64,000 nucleotides of DNA from an uncultured Lachnospiraceae bacterium (GCA_910578645.1 CAJTQI010000001.1:868001-932000); one strand, 5' to 3'. Shown: positions 17,921-26,409, numbered from the stretch's first letter. A program made the numbers and translations. Notes: generated by a model not told the origin, from the sequence alone.

Positions 17921-19306
17921 ATGAAAAGAAAAGTAGTTTATGCAATGGCGGGTATTCTGGCAGCGATGACAGTACTTAGCGGTTGTGGCGGGGGAAATCA
18001 GGACAGCGTCGGTTCGTCGGCAGATTCTGATGAGGCTACGGTAAACGAAGCGCCTGCTACGACAGAAACCGAAGAAGCCGGCCAGGAAGGGGAGTCGGCA
18101 AAGAGTGATGGTGAGAAGGTAGAAATTGTTTATACTTCCAGAGGAAATGCGGATGAAATTAAAGTTTACCAACAGGCGGTAGACGCTTTCAACGAGTCAC
18201 AGGACAGAATACATGTTACTTTTGAGGCATCTCCTTCAGATGGATACAGCCAACAGTTGATTACACAGCTTGCAGGTGGAACGGCAGCGGATGTTATATT
18301 TGTGGAGGACCTTGTTATCAGCCAATTGGTCAAGAACGGCACAGTAGCAAATCTAAGAGACTTTCTTGCGTCAGACGCTTCTTACATAAAGGAATCCGAC
18401 TTCGACGACAGCGTATGGGGAGCTTCCAGGACAGACGACGGTGTTTATGGGTTGTCTGTAGACTGTAACCCTATGGTTTTGTACTATTCACCCAAAATGT
18501 TAAGTGACTTAGGATGTGACGACCCTCAGGAATTATTTGAAAAAGGGGAGTGGAACTGGGAAAACTTCGATAAGATTTGTAATACCCTGAAGGATAACGG
18601 CAAGAGCGGCATGATTCAGGGCGGCGATAATATCAGGCTTTACAACTGGGTATTCGCTAACGGCGGTACGGTTTGGAACGGAGAGACCTACAAATTTGAC
18701 GATAAGGCAAAAGAGTCCTTACAGTATATTTGCGATGGTTTGAAGGATGGCAGGTTTGTATACGGTGGAACATTGCCGGACGGGCAGGGCGAGGATGCCA
18801 TGTTTATGTCAGGACAGACAGGATTTATCGCAGCAGGCCGTTGGCTGACAAAGACTTTCTATAATGAGGGAATTGACTTTGATTACATTCCTTATCCGTC
18901 TAAGGACGGCACACAGTATTCCCCGGCGCAGGTATGTTGTGGTTATCTGAGTGTCAATACCAATTCCGAGCATATCGAGGAGGCTATGGAATTTGTGTCT
19001 TTCTACTGTGGTACACAAGGACAGCAGGCAAGAATTGAAGGCGTAGGAACTTCGGTGCCTTCCGTGAAGACACTGGACAGTCTGATGACCGATTCCCAGG
19101 TGCCTTTGCACGTGGAGCATATTTTAAATGTGCGCGCTACAGGCTGGACCATGGGCGATGCAGAGGTAAAGGACGCGCTGTATCCCGGATTTGCCGATGC
19201 AACCAAATCTATTTTTGAAGAAGCCTATGTCAGCGGAGCCGATGTAAGTGAAGTTTTGGCAAAAGCAGAAGAGAAAGGTGCGGAAATTATTGCTGAGAAT
19301 CAGTAA
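17921..19306 (+). CDS. Sugar ABC transporter, substrate-binding lipoprotein
   Basis: A 461-residue extracellular binding protein of the MalE/family 1 type. The signal peptide ends in the lipobox LSGC (Cys about 22), then a Glu/Ser/Thr-rich linker to about residue 65 and a two-lobed binding domain with AAGRWLTKTF and FVSFYCG features. It would capture an oligosaccharide and hand it to the two permeases downstream. Divergent GH36 suggests an alpha-galactoside such as raffinose, stachyose or melibiose. A GAAAGGAG ribosome binding site precedes ATG 17921. A hairpin and tandem repeats separate it from the permeases, probably giving more binding protein than permease. Confidence 0.9.
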   Translation: MKRKVVYAMAGILAAMTVLSGCGGGNQDSVGSSADSDEATVNEAPATTETEEAGQEGESAKSDGEKVEIVYTSRGNADEIKVYQQAVDAFNESQDRIHVTFEASPSDGYSQQLITQLAGGTAADVIFVEDLVISQLVKNGTVANLRDFLASDASYIKESDFDDSVWGASRTDDGVYGLSVDCNPMVLYYSPKMLSDLGCDDPQELFEKGEWNWENFDKICNTLKDNGKSGMIQGGDNIRLYNWVFANGGTVWNGETYKFDDKAKESLQYICDGLKDGRFVYGGTLPDGQGEDAMFMSGQTGFIAAGRWLTKTFYNEGIDFDYIPYPSKDGTQYSPAQVCCGYLSVNTNSEHIEEAMEFVSFYCGTQGQQARIEGVGTSVPSVKTLDSLMTDSQVPLHVEHILNVRATGWTMGDAEVKDALYPGFADATKSIFEEAYVSGADVSEVLAKAEEKGAEIIAENQ

Positions 19307-19325
19307 AAAAATACCGTGTAAGGGA

Positions 19326-19346
19326 AAAGGGGCAGCAAGCCCCTTT
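19326..19346 (+). terminator. Intercistronic hairpin after the binding-protein gene
   Basis: AAAGGGGC pairs with GCCCCTTT (19326-19333/19339-19346, loop AGCAA), with T at its end. It is likely a partial terminator or 3' stabiliser that lowers permease expression relative to the binding protein. Confidence 0.55.
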
Positions 19347-19531
19347 CTCAACTTATAGGAAAGTTCTCGGATTATTCGAATCCGCGACAAGTTTTCCGCA
19401 GGAATACTTATGAACTCGCAAACGAGCTGTGCTCGTTTTCTCAACTTATAGGAAAGTTCTCGGACTATTCGAGTTCGCGACAAGTTTTCCGTAGGAATAC
19501 TTGTGAACTCGCAAACGAGCTATGCTCGTTT
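19346..19531 (+). repeat. Two tandem 93-bp repeats rich in hairpins
   Basis: Two direct copies with a 93-bp period (19346-19438 and 19439-19531). Each holds a small hairpin (CGGATT/AATCCG in copy 1, CGGACT/AGTTCG in copy 2) and ends in a terminator-like AAACGAGC/GCTCGTTT hairpin with a T-tract. The change T-A to C-G within the first stem is compensatory, so structure seems conserved. A related AAACGAGC/GCTCGTTT terminator occurs at 42400-42423. Confidence 0.8.
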
Positions 19532-19559
19532 TTTCCACAGGAAAGTGAGGAGGAAAAGG

Positions 19560-20432
19560 ATGCAAAAAAAACGTAGGATGTGGGGATGGGTATTTGTCGC
19601 GCCGCAGTTAATCGGTCTGGTTACTTTTGCGGTGATACCTCTTTTTATGAGCTTTATTATCAGTTTCAATTCATGGGACGGAATTGCGCCTGCAATGGAA
19701 TTTGTGGGTGTACAAAACTATATTCATCAACTTGGGGATTCCGATTTTACGAAATCGCTGGGGAATACGGTTGTGTATTCGCTGATGTTTATTCCGGTTG
19801 ATATGGTGTTAGCGTTGGTATTGGCGTTGGCGGTACAGAAGATTAAAGGAAAGACTTTATACAGATTGTTTTATTTTATGCCGGTGGTCACGGGCTCCGT
19901 GTCGGTAGGCGTCATCTGGACATGGATTTTTAATGGGGATTTCGGGCTGATTAACTCTGCGTTAGCTGCTATCGGCATTGAAGGGCCGAAATGGCTGACA
20001 GACCCTAAGATGGTCTTGGTTTCCATTGTAATCGTTTCGGTGTGGTGGAATGTGGGGTACAATATGGTGCTTCTGCTTGCCGGACTTCAGAATGTACCGG
20101 AAGTGTATTATGAGGCAGCCCAGATAGATGGGGCCAACAAGTGGAGGACTTTCTGGAACATCACGATTCCAATGCTTTCCCCAACGCTGTTCTTTGTGTT
20201 GATTACGACAATTATCAGTTCTTTCCAGGTGTTTGACCAGGCGTTTGTCATGACTAAAGGAGGGCCTGTGAAGGCAAGTTATACATTAGTGTACCATATT
20301 TACCAGAATGCTTTCGTAGACTTTAAGATGGGCAGGGCGTGTGCGGCTTCCATGATGTTGTTTGTTATTATTCTGATTATTACATTGATTCAGATGTATG
20401 GTTCGAAGAGGTGGGTGAATTATGAACAGTAA
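19560..20432 (+). CDS. Sugar ABC transporter permease (MalF/UgpA type)
   Basis: A 290-residue inner-membrane permease with six predicted helices and the cytoplasmic EAA loop (YYEAAQIDGANKWRTFW) that docks to the ATPase. The start is ATG 19560 after GTGAGGAGG; the frame is open further upstream, but that part lies inside the tandem repeat. It pairs with the next gene to form the heterodimeric channel for the binding protein at 17921. No ATPase gene is present, as is common in Firmicutes that share one MsmK-like ATPase among sugar importers. It overlaps the next gene by 11 bp. Confidence 0.92.
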   Translation: MQKKRRMWGWVFVAPQLIGLVTFAVIPLFMSFIISFNSWDGIAPAMEFVGVQNYIHQLGDSDFTKSLGNTVVYSLMFIPVDMVLALVLALAVQKIKGKTLYRLFYFMPVVTGSVSVGVIWTWIFNGDFGLINSALAAIGIEGPKWLTDPKMVLVSIVIVSVWWNVGYNMVLLLAGLQNVPEVYYEAAQIDGANKWRTFWNITIPMLSPTLFFVLITTIISSFQVFDQAFVMTKGGPVKASYTLVYHIYQNAFVDFKMGRACAASMMLFVIILIITLIQMYGSKRWVNYEQ

Positions 20433-21255
20433 GAAAATAAGCGTAAGTAAAGTGCTTTTATATGTTGCCTTAAGTCTGGGGGCGGTGGTGATGGTGCTTC
20501 CGTTCTTATGGACAGTCTTAAGTTCCCTGAAAAATATGGGCCAGACTTTTGCAATTCCGCCAAAGATTCTTCCCGACCCCTTTGTGTGGGAGAATTATCC
20601 GGAATCTTTGCAGGCGCTGCCTTTCGGAAGGGCTTATTTTAACAGTTTCTATATTGCGGCAGTGGTGGTGGTCATTCAGCTTTTGACGGCATCCATGGCG
20701 GGATATGCTTTCGCAAAACTGAAATTCAGAGGGCATAATGTAATATTTTTGTTATTCTTAGCCACAATGATGATACCTTCACAGGTAACGATGATACCGC
20801 TTTTTATTATCATGAGGAACTTAGGGCTTCTGGGGACGCATATGTCTTTGATTCTTCCGGCGGCGCTATTTAACGCATTCGGCGTTTTCCTGATGAGGCA
20901 GTTTATTGCGGCCCTTCCAAATGAGCTTGAGGAAGCGGCAATCATTGACGGGGCGCGTGTGCCTTCCATATTCTTTAAGATTGTTCTGCCGCTTGTAAAG
21001 CCCTCCTTGGCGGCATTCGGAATTTTTGTATTCTTAGGACAGTGGAATAACTTCCTGTATCCTCTTATTTTCCTGAATAAGACGGAGAGCTTCACGGTAC
21101 CGTTGTTATTAAATTTCTTTAAGGGAACTTACGCGACGGATTATCCGCTGCTCATGGCGGGAACGGTTATTTCGATTCTGCCTGTGCTTGTAGTGTATAT
21201 GTTCTTCCAGAAACAGATTATCCAGGGTATAGCGGTTACGGGTATGAAGAATTGA
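20422..21255 (+). CDS. Sugar ABC transporter permease (MalG type)
   Basis: A 277-residue partner permease with six helices and the EAA loop LEEAAIIDGARVPSIFF near residues 170-190. It starts within the 3' end of the preceding gene (11-bp overlap), so translation is probably coupled. It is the last gene of the operon and is followed by an intrinsic terminator. The predicted substrate is an alpha-galactoside, from the GH36 gene at the other end of the locus. Confidence 0.92.
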   Translation: MNSKKISVSKVLLYVALSLGAVVMVLPFLWTVLSSLKNMGQTFAIPPKILPDPFVWENYPESLQALPFGRAYFNSFYIAAVVVVIQLLTASMAGYAFAKLKFRGHNVIFLLFLATMMIPSQVTMIPLFIIMRNLGLLGTHMSLILPAALFNAFGVFLMRQFIAALPNELEEAAIIDGARVPSIFFKIVLPLVKPSLAAFGIFVFLGQWNNFLYPLIFLNKTESFTVPLLLNFFKGTYATDYPLLMAGTVISILPVLVVYMFFQKQIIQGIAVTGMKN

Positions 21256-21286
21256 CATCGGAGTAAGAAGCATATCAGAATAGCAG

Positions 21287-21323
21287 AACGCGGGGACGTG
21301 TAAATCGCCTCCGCGTTTTTTTG
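21287..21323 (+). terminator. Intrinsic terminator of the alpha-galactoside ABC operon
   Basis: AACGCGG (21287-21293) pairs with CCGCGTT (21311-21317), followed by a run of T. The minus-strand lacI gene ends 16 bp beyond it. Confidence 0.75.
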
Positions 21324-21338
21324 TTTATTGAGGTTTTG

Positions 21339-22442
21339 TCAGCGTACAGGAGTATCCGTCGTTGTATGGTTTTGGGTTTCTTTGCCGGACAGGAGCCTGC
21401 AGCTTTTGCGCTCGACCAGGCGGATGGGTGTGTGTATGGTCAGGGGATAGGTACGCCCTTGAATCTGTGACAGGAGCGTATCGGCCACGATAGTGCCTAT
21501 TAACGGTATATTTAAGGAAACGGTAGTCAGCGGCGGGCTTAAAAAGCTTGTAAAATACAGGTCGTCGATACCGATGACAGAGACATCTTTGCCGATGTCG
21601 ATATGATGTTCCTGAAAAGCCTTATAGGCTCCAAGAGCCAAGTCGTCCGAGGCAAACAATATCGCAGAAGGAAGCTGTCCTTTTGCAATAATGGACTTGA
21701 CTATACGGTATCCGTCTTCGGAGGAGAAAGAGTCGGCAATCCAGATTTTCTTTTCCGGCTCAATCTGGTTATGCAGACAGTAATTGATAAAAGCCTTGTG
21801 GCGGTATTCTAATTGCTTTTTTATTTTCCCGGTACTAAAATCCGAGATATAGTCATAAGCTCCGATATAACCGATGTCATAAAGCCCCTGGGAATGGAAA
21901 TAGGATATGGCAGTATTCACTACGTCGTAGAAATTTACCCGGACAGAATCAAACAGATTGTCCGGCGCTTTATAATCTACGGCCAGTTTATACTTAATGG
22001 AAGATATGACGGGATGGCAAGGGTCTAAGTGTAACTTTCCCAAAACAATTAAACCGTCCAACCCTTCCAGTTCTTCATAGGAGTCATGGAAGGAATGACG
22101 GAATTCAAAGTGAAAGGGGAGTGACGGATTATTCAAGGTTGAAACAATATTGGAAAAAATCAGGTTATAGTAATCGTCACATGTCGGAATTTCACTTAAA
22201 TCATGTGAGAGGATGCCAATTTTTAGAGTGGTTTTACCGGTATTTTTGGGAGAGGCGGTTATAAGTTTGTTTTTTTTGGAGCGGAGCTGCCTGTCTGTAT
22301 CATAGTTCATAGAAGCTGCGGCAGAAAGGATGTCGTTTCTTGTCTGTGGAGAAACGGAAAAATCAGAATCGTTATTTAATACTCTCGATACTGTGGCTTT
22401 AGATACACCGCAGGCGACGGCAATGTCGGTTAATGTAGCCAT
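21339..22442 (-). CDS. LacI-family transcriptional regulator
   Basis: A 367-residue repressor with the N-terminal LacI helix-turn-helix (TDIAVACGVSKATVSRVLNN, residues 4-23), a hinge, and a periplasmic-binding-protein-like sensor domain with FASDDLALGAYKAFQE and VIGIDDLYFTSFLSPPLTTV. The start is placed at ATG 22442, after AAAGGAG, because the conserved HTH begins there; 24 extra upstream codons are open but not family-like. It sits at the end of the alpha-galactoside cluster in opposite orientation and probably controls the GH36/transporter divergent promoters. The effector is unknown, likely a galactoside or its product. Confidence 0.9.
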   Translation of the reverse strand: MATLTDIAVACGVSKATVSRVLNNDSDFSVSPQTRNDILSAAASMNYDTDRQLRSKKNKLITASPKNTGKTTLKIGILSHDLSEIPTCDDYYNLIFSNIVSTLNNPSLPFHFEFRHSFHDSYEELEGLDGLIVLGKLHLDPCHPVISSIKYKLAVDYKAPDNLFDSVRVNFYDVVNTAISYFHSQGLYDIGYIGAYDYISDFSTGKIKKQLEYRHKAFINYCLHNQIEPEKKIWIADSFSSEDGYRIVKSIIAKGQLPSAILFASDDLALGAYKAFQEHHIDIGKDVSVIGIDDLYFTSFLSPPLTTVSLNIPLIGTIVADTLLSQIQGRTYPLTIHTPIRLVERKSCRLLSGKETQNHTTTDTPVR

Positions 22443-22528
22443 AGAGCGCTCCTTTTTTATGCTGTAGTTTGGTATTGCTTCATCGCTGTCTTCTGCACCT
22501 GCCTGGAGTAGCACAGAAATGCCGGACG

Positions 22529-23263
22529 TTATACAAGGTCTTTGTTTTTTATATAGTTATTTTTAATGATTTCCTGAACCATAGGGCTGATGCGGCGCCT
22601 TTCTTCTTTGCTTAAATTTTTTACATAGATAGGCTTGCCGTATTCGATGACAACATGTGCCTTTTTAATCCTTGGAAGATGGTCTTCAAAAATGGCTCCT
22701 GCGTTATTGATACTGATGGGCACAACCGGGCAGCCGGATTTTTCGGCAATCTTAAAGCTGCCGTCATGGAACTCCAGGAGTATTTCGCTCGTCTTGTTGC
22801 GGGTTCCTTCCGGGAAAATACAGATGGAAATGCCTGATTTAATTTTGTCGATGGCGTTTAAGATGGATTTCATCCCGGCCTTGATATCGGTTCTGTCTAA
22901 GAAGATGCAATGAAGATATCTCATCCATGTACAAAGAGAAGGGTAACGCAGCATCTCAACTTTTGCCATATAACCGGTTGGCCCAGGCACGCGGATGTAG
23001 GTTAAGAGGATATCGAAATAGCTTCTGTGATTTCCTACATATAGTACCGCTTCGTCTTTTGGGATATTTTCTTCTCCGAGTACGGTCACGGAAGTGCCTG
23101 CCATAAATAAAACGACACGGAACGCCCAATTGACGATTGCCAGTGAACTGCGGTCTCTAAGTTCCGGATTGGATTTACCAATGAAATATTCCACGAGCTG
23201 AATCGGCAGGCTCACAATAAGGAATATCACGACAAAAAGCGCAATGCAAGTAAAACGTATCAT
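22529..23263 (-). CDS. plsC: 1-acyl-sn-glycerol-3-phosphate acyltransferase
   Basis: A 244-residue membrane-associated acyltransferase that makes phosphatidic acid from lysophosphatidic acid. An N-terminal hydrophobic helix precedes the HX4D motif NHRSYFD (about residue 78), then the FPEGTRN block and the VPISINNAG segment typical of PlsC. A promoter reading TTGATT-17-TATAAT is visible upstream on the minus strand. The lacI gene lies downstream on the same strand, 86 bp away; co-transcription is possible. Housekeeping phospholipid synthesis is the expected role. Confidence 0.92.
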   Translation of the reverse strand: MIRFTCIALFVVIFLIVSLPIQLVEYFIGKSNPELRDRSSLAIVNWAFRVVLFMAGTSVTVLGEENIPKDEAVLYVGNHRSYFDILLTYIRVPGPTGYMAKVEMLRYPSLCTWMRYLHCIFLDRTDIKAGMKSILNAIDKIKSGISICIFPEGTRNKTSEILLEFHDGSFKIAEKSGCPVVPISINNAGAIFEDHLPRIKKAHVVIEYGKPIYVKNLSKEERRRISPMVQEIIKNNYIKNKDLV

Positions 23264-23353
23264 GTCACATAACCATCCTGTTCTAATTGTTTACGGAAGT
23301 TGATTGGAAAAGGAATCCCCATAGTTTTTAGAAAAACACAAGACTTCTTATTT

Positions 23354-23382
23354 ATTATATAGGTTGTTGCCGCATTAATCAA
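23354..23382 (-). promoter_or_regulatory. Sigma-A promoter of plsC
   Basis: Read on the minus strand: TTGATT (23382-23377), a 17-bp spacer and perfect TATAAT (23359-23354), about 90 bp upstream of the plsC start. Confidence 0.65.
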
Positions 23383-23504
23383 TAGACATAGAGGAGGAAA
23401 AGTATATCTATAATAAAATAGTTACAATTTATTGTAGTAGGAATAGACTTTGGTATTTTGTAATAAATTAAGTAATAAGAGTTTATTGCCGGAGTGGGAG
23501 ACTT

Positions 23505-23933
23505 ATGGGCAGATTATATGAGTACCAAAAAAGATTTATGAGTGTATGCTTGATTTGTTTAATGTGCATGGCCGTGTTTGCATGTGGGAAGAAACAGGAC
23601 ACGATGGAGAAAATCAAGGACCTGGAATGTACGGTGATTGCGGAGGATAACTTACCGGAAGAGCTGTTTAATATGATTGAACAGAAAAAGAAAGAAGCAT
23701 TTAAAATGACTTTTGAGGACAAGGGGTTTCTTTATATTTGTGTCGGATATGGTACGCAGCAAACAGGCGGATATAGCATAGCCGTGAATGATTTATATGA
23801 GACGTCCAATGCTGTTTATGTAGATACAAATCTGATTGGTCCGGCGCCGGAAGAAAAGGGCAAGCCTGTGGAAAGTTACCCTTACATAGTCATCAAGACA
23901 GAGTTTGTTGACAAACCTGTGGTTTTTGACTGA
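23505..23933 (+). CDS. PrcB-like small lipoprotein
   Basis: A 142-residue protein with a signal peptide ending in a lipobox-like AVFAC (Cys about 27), then a compact domain containing GYGTQQTGGYSIAVNDLYE, which matches the PrcB C-terminal domain (named from the Treponema dentilisin complex, where PrcB stabilises the protease). In clostridia such lipoproteins occur without a partner protease, as here. The function is therefore unknown; extracellular membrane anchoring is inferred from the lipobox. ATG 23505 follows GGAGTGGGAG. It is followed by a highly structured region before pyrC. Confidence 0.7.
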   Translation: MGRLYEYQKRFMSVCLICLMCMAVFACGKKQDTMEKIKDLECTVIAEDNLPEELFNMIEQKKKEAFKMTFEDKGFLYICVGYGTQQTGGYSIAVNDLYETSNAVYVDTNLIGPAPEEKGKPVESYPYIVIKTEFVDKPVVFD

Positions 23934-23938
23934 TAATA

Positions 23939-24050
23939 GCGTGAGAAGAACTTTTAATCACTCGCAGCAAAGGCTGCTTCGCGAAGAAGTTCTAAGTCTG
24001 CTATGCAGACTTTTCTCACGCCAGAGAATGCCCAAAATACGGGCATTCTC
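23939..24050 (+). repeat. Structured intergenic region: three-way-junction-like fold plus hairpin
   Basis: The outer stem GCGTGAGAA (23939-23947)/TTCTCACGC (24013-24021) encloses two side-by-side hairpins: GAACTT/AAGTTC (23948-23953/23987-23992, with inner GCAGC/GCTGC) and AAGTCTGC/GCAGACTT (23994-24001/24005-24012). A 10-bp perfect hairpin GAGAATGCCC/GGGCATTCTC follows at 24024-24050, then a T-tract near 24066. It may act as a terminator for the PrcB-like gene or as part of the pyrC leader. I recognise no known RNA family and no PyrR-type site. Confidence 0.6.
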
Positions 24051-24123
24051 CACGGGGCTTTATCGTTTTTTGTTTAAGCGGTATTGTATATATGGAGTTT
24101 GGTACAAGAGGGGACGGGATAAA

Positions 24124-25428
24124 ATGTTATATTTAAAGAACGGATATCTGATTGACCCGGCGTCCGGGACGGAGGGGTACAGAGACATTATCATAAAGGG
24201 AGATAAAATATTTCGTATACTGCCGCAGGGAGAGGGTATTGAGGCAGAGGGGGCCGGAGAGGGGTTCGACGGGGAAAGGACAGAAATAATTGACTTAAAA
24301 GGTCAATACATTGCACCGGGTTTGGTGGATGTGCATGTACATTTCAGAGACCCGGGATTTACCCATAAGGAAGATATTCACACGGGCGCGGGGGCGGCGG
24401 CACGGGGCGGTTTTACGTCCGTGGTGCTGATGGCGAACACAAACCCTGCGGTGGATAATCCCGAGACGCTTTCTTATGTACTGGATAAGGGTAAGGAGAC
24501 TGATATTCATGTTTATACATGTGCCAATGTGACGAAGGGGCTTCAGGGCAAGGAACTGACGGACATGGAAGGCTTGAGCCGGATGGGGGCTGCAGGGTTT
24601 ACGGATGACGGGATACCTTTGATGGACGAAGGACTTCTGCGGGAGGCTCTTAGGCGCGCGGCCCGGTGTGGGAAACCTGTGAGCCTGCATGAGGAGAATC
24701 CTGCGTTTATTGTCAATAACGGGGTGAATGCAGGTAAGGCGTCGAGACATTACGGCATCGGCGGTTCACCGCGGGAAGCGGAAATTTCCATGGTGGAGAG
24801 GGATTTGCGGATTGCGGCGGAGGAACAAGCGGATTTGTCCATCCAGCATATCAGCACGAAAGAGGCGGTGGAACTGGTGCGGCAGGCGAAACGGCGAAGC
24901 AGGCATATATACGCGGAGGCGGCGCCCCATCACTTCACGCTGACGGAAGATGCGGTCATTGAACACGGCACATTGGCCAAGATGAATCCGCCGCTGCGGG
25001 AGGAGGCAGACCGCCTTGCGGTGATAGAAGGGCTTAGGGACGGCACCATCGATATGATTGCCACCGACCATGCGCCCCACAGTGTGCAGGAGAAAGCAAA
25101 ACCGCTGACGGAGGCGCCCAGCGGCATCATTGGCCTGGAGACTTCTCTGGCGTTAGGCATCCGCGAATTGGTGAAGAAAGGTTATCTGTCTATGCCGGAG
25201 CTGATTGGGAAGATGAGCCTGGCACCGGCGAGGCTGTATGGACTTGATGCAGGGTACGTGGCGGAAGGCGGGCCTGGGGATTTGGTAGTGTTTGACCCGG
25301 AGCGTGAATGGGTGGTAGATACGTTTGCCTCTAAATCTGTCAATTCTCCTTTTGTCGGTGAGAGAATGCCAGGGGTAATCGGTTATACAGTCTGCGGCGG
25401 TAAGGTGGTGTACCGTGGAGAAGAATAA
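24124..25428 (+). CDS. pyrC: Dihydroorotase
   Basis: A 434-residue type I dihydroorotase, catalysing the reversible cyclisation of carbamoyl aspartate to dihydroorotate in pyrimidine synthesis. The binuclear metal site is visible as DVHVHFRDPG, with a later SLHEEN, QHIS and the catalytic TDHAPHS. The start is ATG 24124, after GAGGGG, where the family N-terminus (MLYLKNGYLIDPAS) begins; more open frame upstream overlaps the structured region. pyrK and pyrD follow, but an MNT/HEPN pair with its own promoter lies between, splitting what is usually a tight pyr cluster. Confidence 0.95.
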   Translation: MLYLKNGYLIDPASGTEGYRDIIIKGDKIFRILPQGEGIEAEGAGEGFDGERTEIIDLKGQYIAPGLVDVHVHFRDPGFTHKEDIHTGAGAAARGGFTSVVLMANTNPAVDNPETLSYVLDKGKETDIHVYTCANVTKGLQGKELTDMEGLSRMGAAGFTDDGIPLMDEGLLREALRRAARCGKPVSLHEENPAFIVNNGVNAGKASRHYGIGGSPREAEISMVERDLRIAAEEQADLSIQHISTKEAVELVRQAKRRSRHIYAEAAPHHFTLTEDAVIEHGTLAKMNPPLREEADRLAVIEGLRDGTIDMIATDHAPHSVQEKAKPLTEAPSGIIGLETSLALGIRELVKKGYLSMPELIGKMSLAPARLYGLDAGYVAEGGPGDLVVFDPEREWVVDTFASKSVNSPFVGERMPGVIGYTVCGGKVVYRGEE

Positions 25429-25441
25429 ATAGGAAATCATC

Positions 25442-25476
25442 TTAAGGCATCGTCCATATTTTGGAAGGTGCCTTAA
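25442..25476 (+). terminator. Hairpin after pyrC
   Basis: TTAAGGCA (25442-25449) pairs with TGCCTTAA (25469-25476). There is no T-tract, so it may be a weak terminator or mRNA end structure. Confidence 0.35.
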
Positions 25477-25511
25477 TGGATTTGCACCAAACGGGCGTAG
25501 CCTGCTTCTTC

Positions 25512-25541
25512 TTGACTTTGCCTGGCCGCCCGGGGTAATAT
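25512..25541 (+). promoter_or_regulatory. Promoter of the MNT/HEPN pair
   Basis: TTGACT (25512-25517), an 18-bp spacer and TAATAT (25536-25541). Just downstream is a palindrome ACCCTCA/TGAGGGGT (25551-25557/25563-25570), which could be an operator or leader hairpin for autoregulation. Confidence 0.5.
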
Positions 25542-25629
25542 ATTGTCAGTACCCTCAGCGGATGAGGGGTGTTGTACATCTGCTTATCCATTGAAATTAT
25601 GGAGAATCGGGTGAGTGGGAGCAGCGGAA

Positions 25630-25938
25630 ATGACAGCTAAACATATGGAAGAAACAGGGATAAGGCCTATTGTCATAGAGGAAATTTGTGAATTGGCACG
25701 GAAATATAATATAGACAGAGTCATCTTGTTTGGTTCCAGGGCGCGCGGCGATTATCACAGAGTCAGCGATATTGATTTGGCAGTCAGCGGCGGTGATTTT
25801 GCCAGGTTTGCATTGGATGTGGACGAAGAGACTGATACGCTATTAAAGTATGATTTCGTGAATCTTGACGGAAGCGTGCAGGAAGAGTTAAGGTATTCAA
25901 TAGAAACAGAGGGAAGAACTATCTATGAGAAAGTATGA
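25630..25938 (+). CDS. mntA: MNT-type nucleotidyltransferase (MntA antitoxin-like)
   Basis: A 102-residue minimal nucleotidyltransferase with the signature FGSRARGDYHRVSDIDLAV (about residues 33-51): GS, then DxD for metal binding. In MNT/HEPN modules such proteins neutralise the HEPN toxin, in studied cases by adenylylating it. ATG 25630 is preferred, with GGGAG 8 bases upstream; GTG 25615 is possible. It overlaps the next gene by 14 bp, as expected for a two-gene module. The toxin-antitoxin role is inference from the pair. Confidence 0.85.
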   Translation: MTAKHMEETGIRPIVIEEICELARKYNIDRVILFGSRARGDYHRVSDIDLAVSGGDFARFALDVDEETDTLLKYDFVNLDGSVQEELRYSIETEGRTIYEKV

Positions 25939-26314
25939 CAATTTCTGTGCTGCTTTGAATAATTTGAAGGATATCTACTTGTATCAGGAACCTTATGATA
26001 ATGTAACGATGACGGGGCTTGTGGGGTTATATGAGATTTGCTTTGTGCAGTCATGGAAGATGATGAAAGAAATTCTGAGTAAGCATGGGTTTGAGGATGC
26101 GGCAACCGGTTCACCCAGGTTTATTATTAAAACGGCATATCAGGCAAATATGATTATGGATGAAGAAACATGGCTTATAGCTTTGACAGCGAGAAATAAT
26201 GTAGCCCATGCATATAACAGGGATGTTGCTCTTGACATTATCAGGCAGACGAAGGAGCGGTTCTATGAGCTGTTTTGCGGATTAAAGAAGTGTATAGATG
26301 AAAACTGGTTGTAG
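25925..26314 (+). CDS. HEPN-domain protein (HI0074 family), partner of MNT
   Basis: A 129-residue helical protein of the HI0074/nucleotidyltransferase substrate-binding family. The RNase-type motif RNNVAH (Arg-X4-His), followed by Ala-Tyr, is near residue 90, the hallmark of HEPN toxins. It overlaps the MNT gene by 14 bp, so translation is likely coupled. HEPN toxins of this type cleave RNA when not modified by their MNT partner. The pair sits between pyrC and pyrK, where it has no metabolic link, so it looks like a later insertion. Confidence 0.85.
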   Translation: MRKYDNFCAALNNLKDIYLYQEPYDNVTMTGLVGLYEICFVQSWKMMKEILSKHGFEDAATGSPRFIIKTAYQANMIMDEETWLIALTARNNVAHAYNRDVALDIIRQTKERFYELFCGLKKCIDENWL

Positions 26315-26385
26315 CGGTGTGATGGGCAGTGTAAAATGTTTCGGAATGGGAAAAAGGTTCAAGAAATTGCATTCTTTCAACCGTA

Positions 26386-26409
26386 AATTTGTGCCTGAGC
26401 GCACAAATT
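26386..26409 (+). repeat. Perfect 9-bp hairpin upstream of pyrK
   Basis: AATTTGTGC (26386-26394) pairs with GCACAAATT (26401-26409), loop CTGAGC, flanked by a partial outer pairing TTTCAAC/GTTGAGAAA. It lies just before the pyrK ribosome binding site (AAAGGGG). It resembles the TTTGTG hairpins in the leader family at 39893 and 60026. Confidence 0.5.

Noticed and set aside
19346..19531. CRISPR array
   Set aside because: Only two direct copies of 93 bp, no spacers between them and no cas genes; it is a tandem duplication.
23934..24123. PyrR attenuator before pyrC
   Set aside because: Strong hairpins exist, but none has the PyrR anti-antiterminator loop consensus; left as an unassigned structure.
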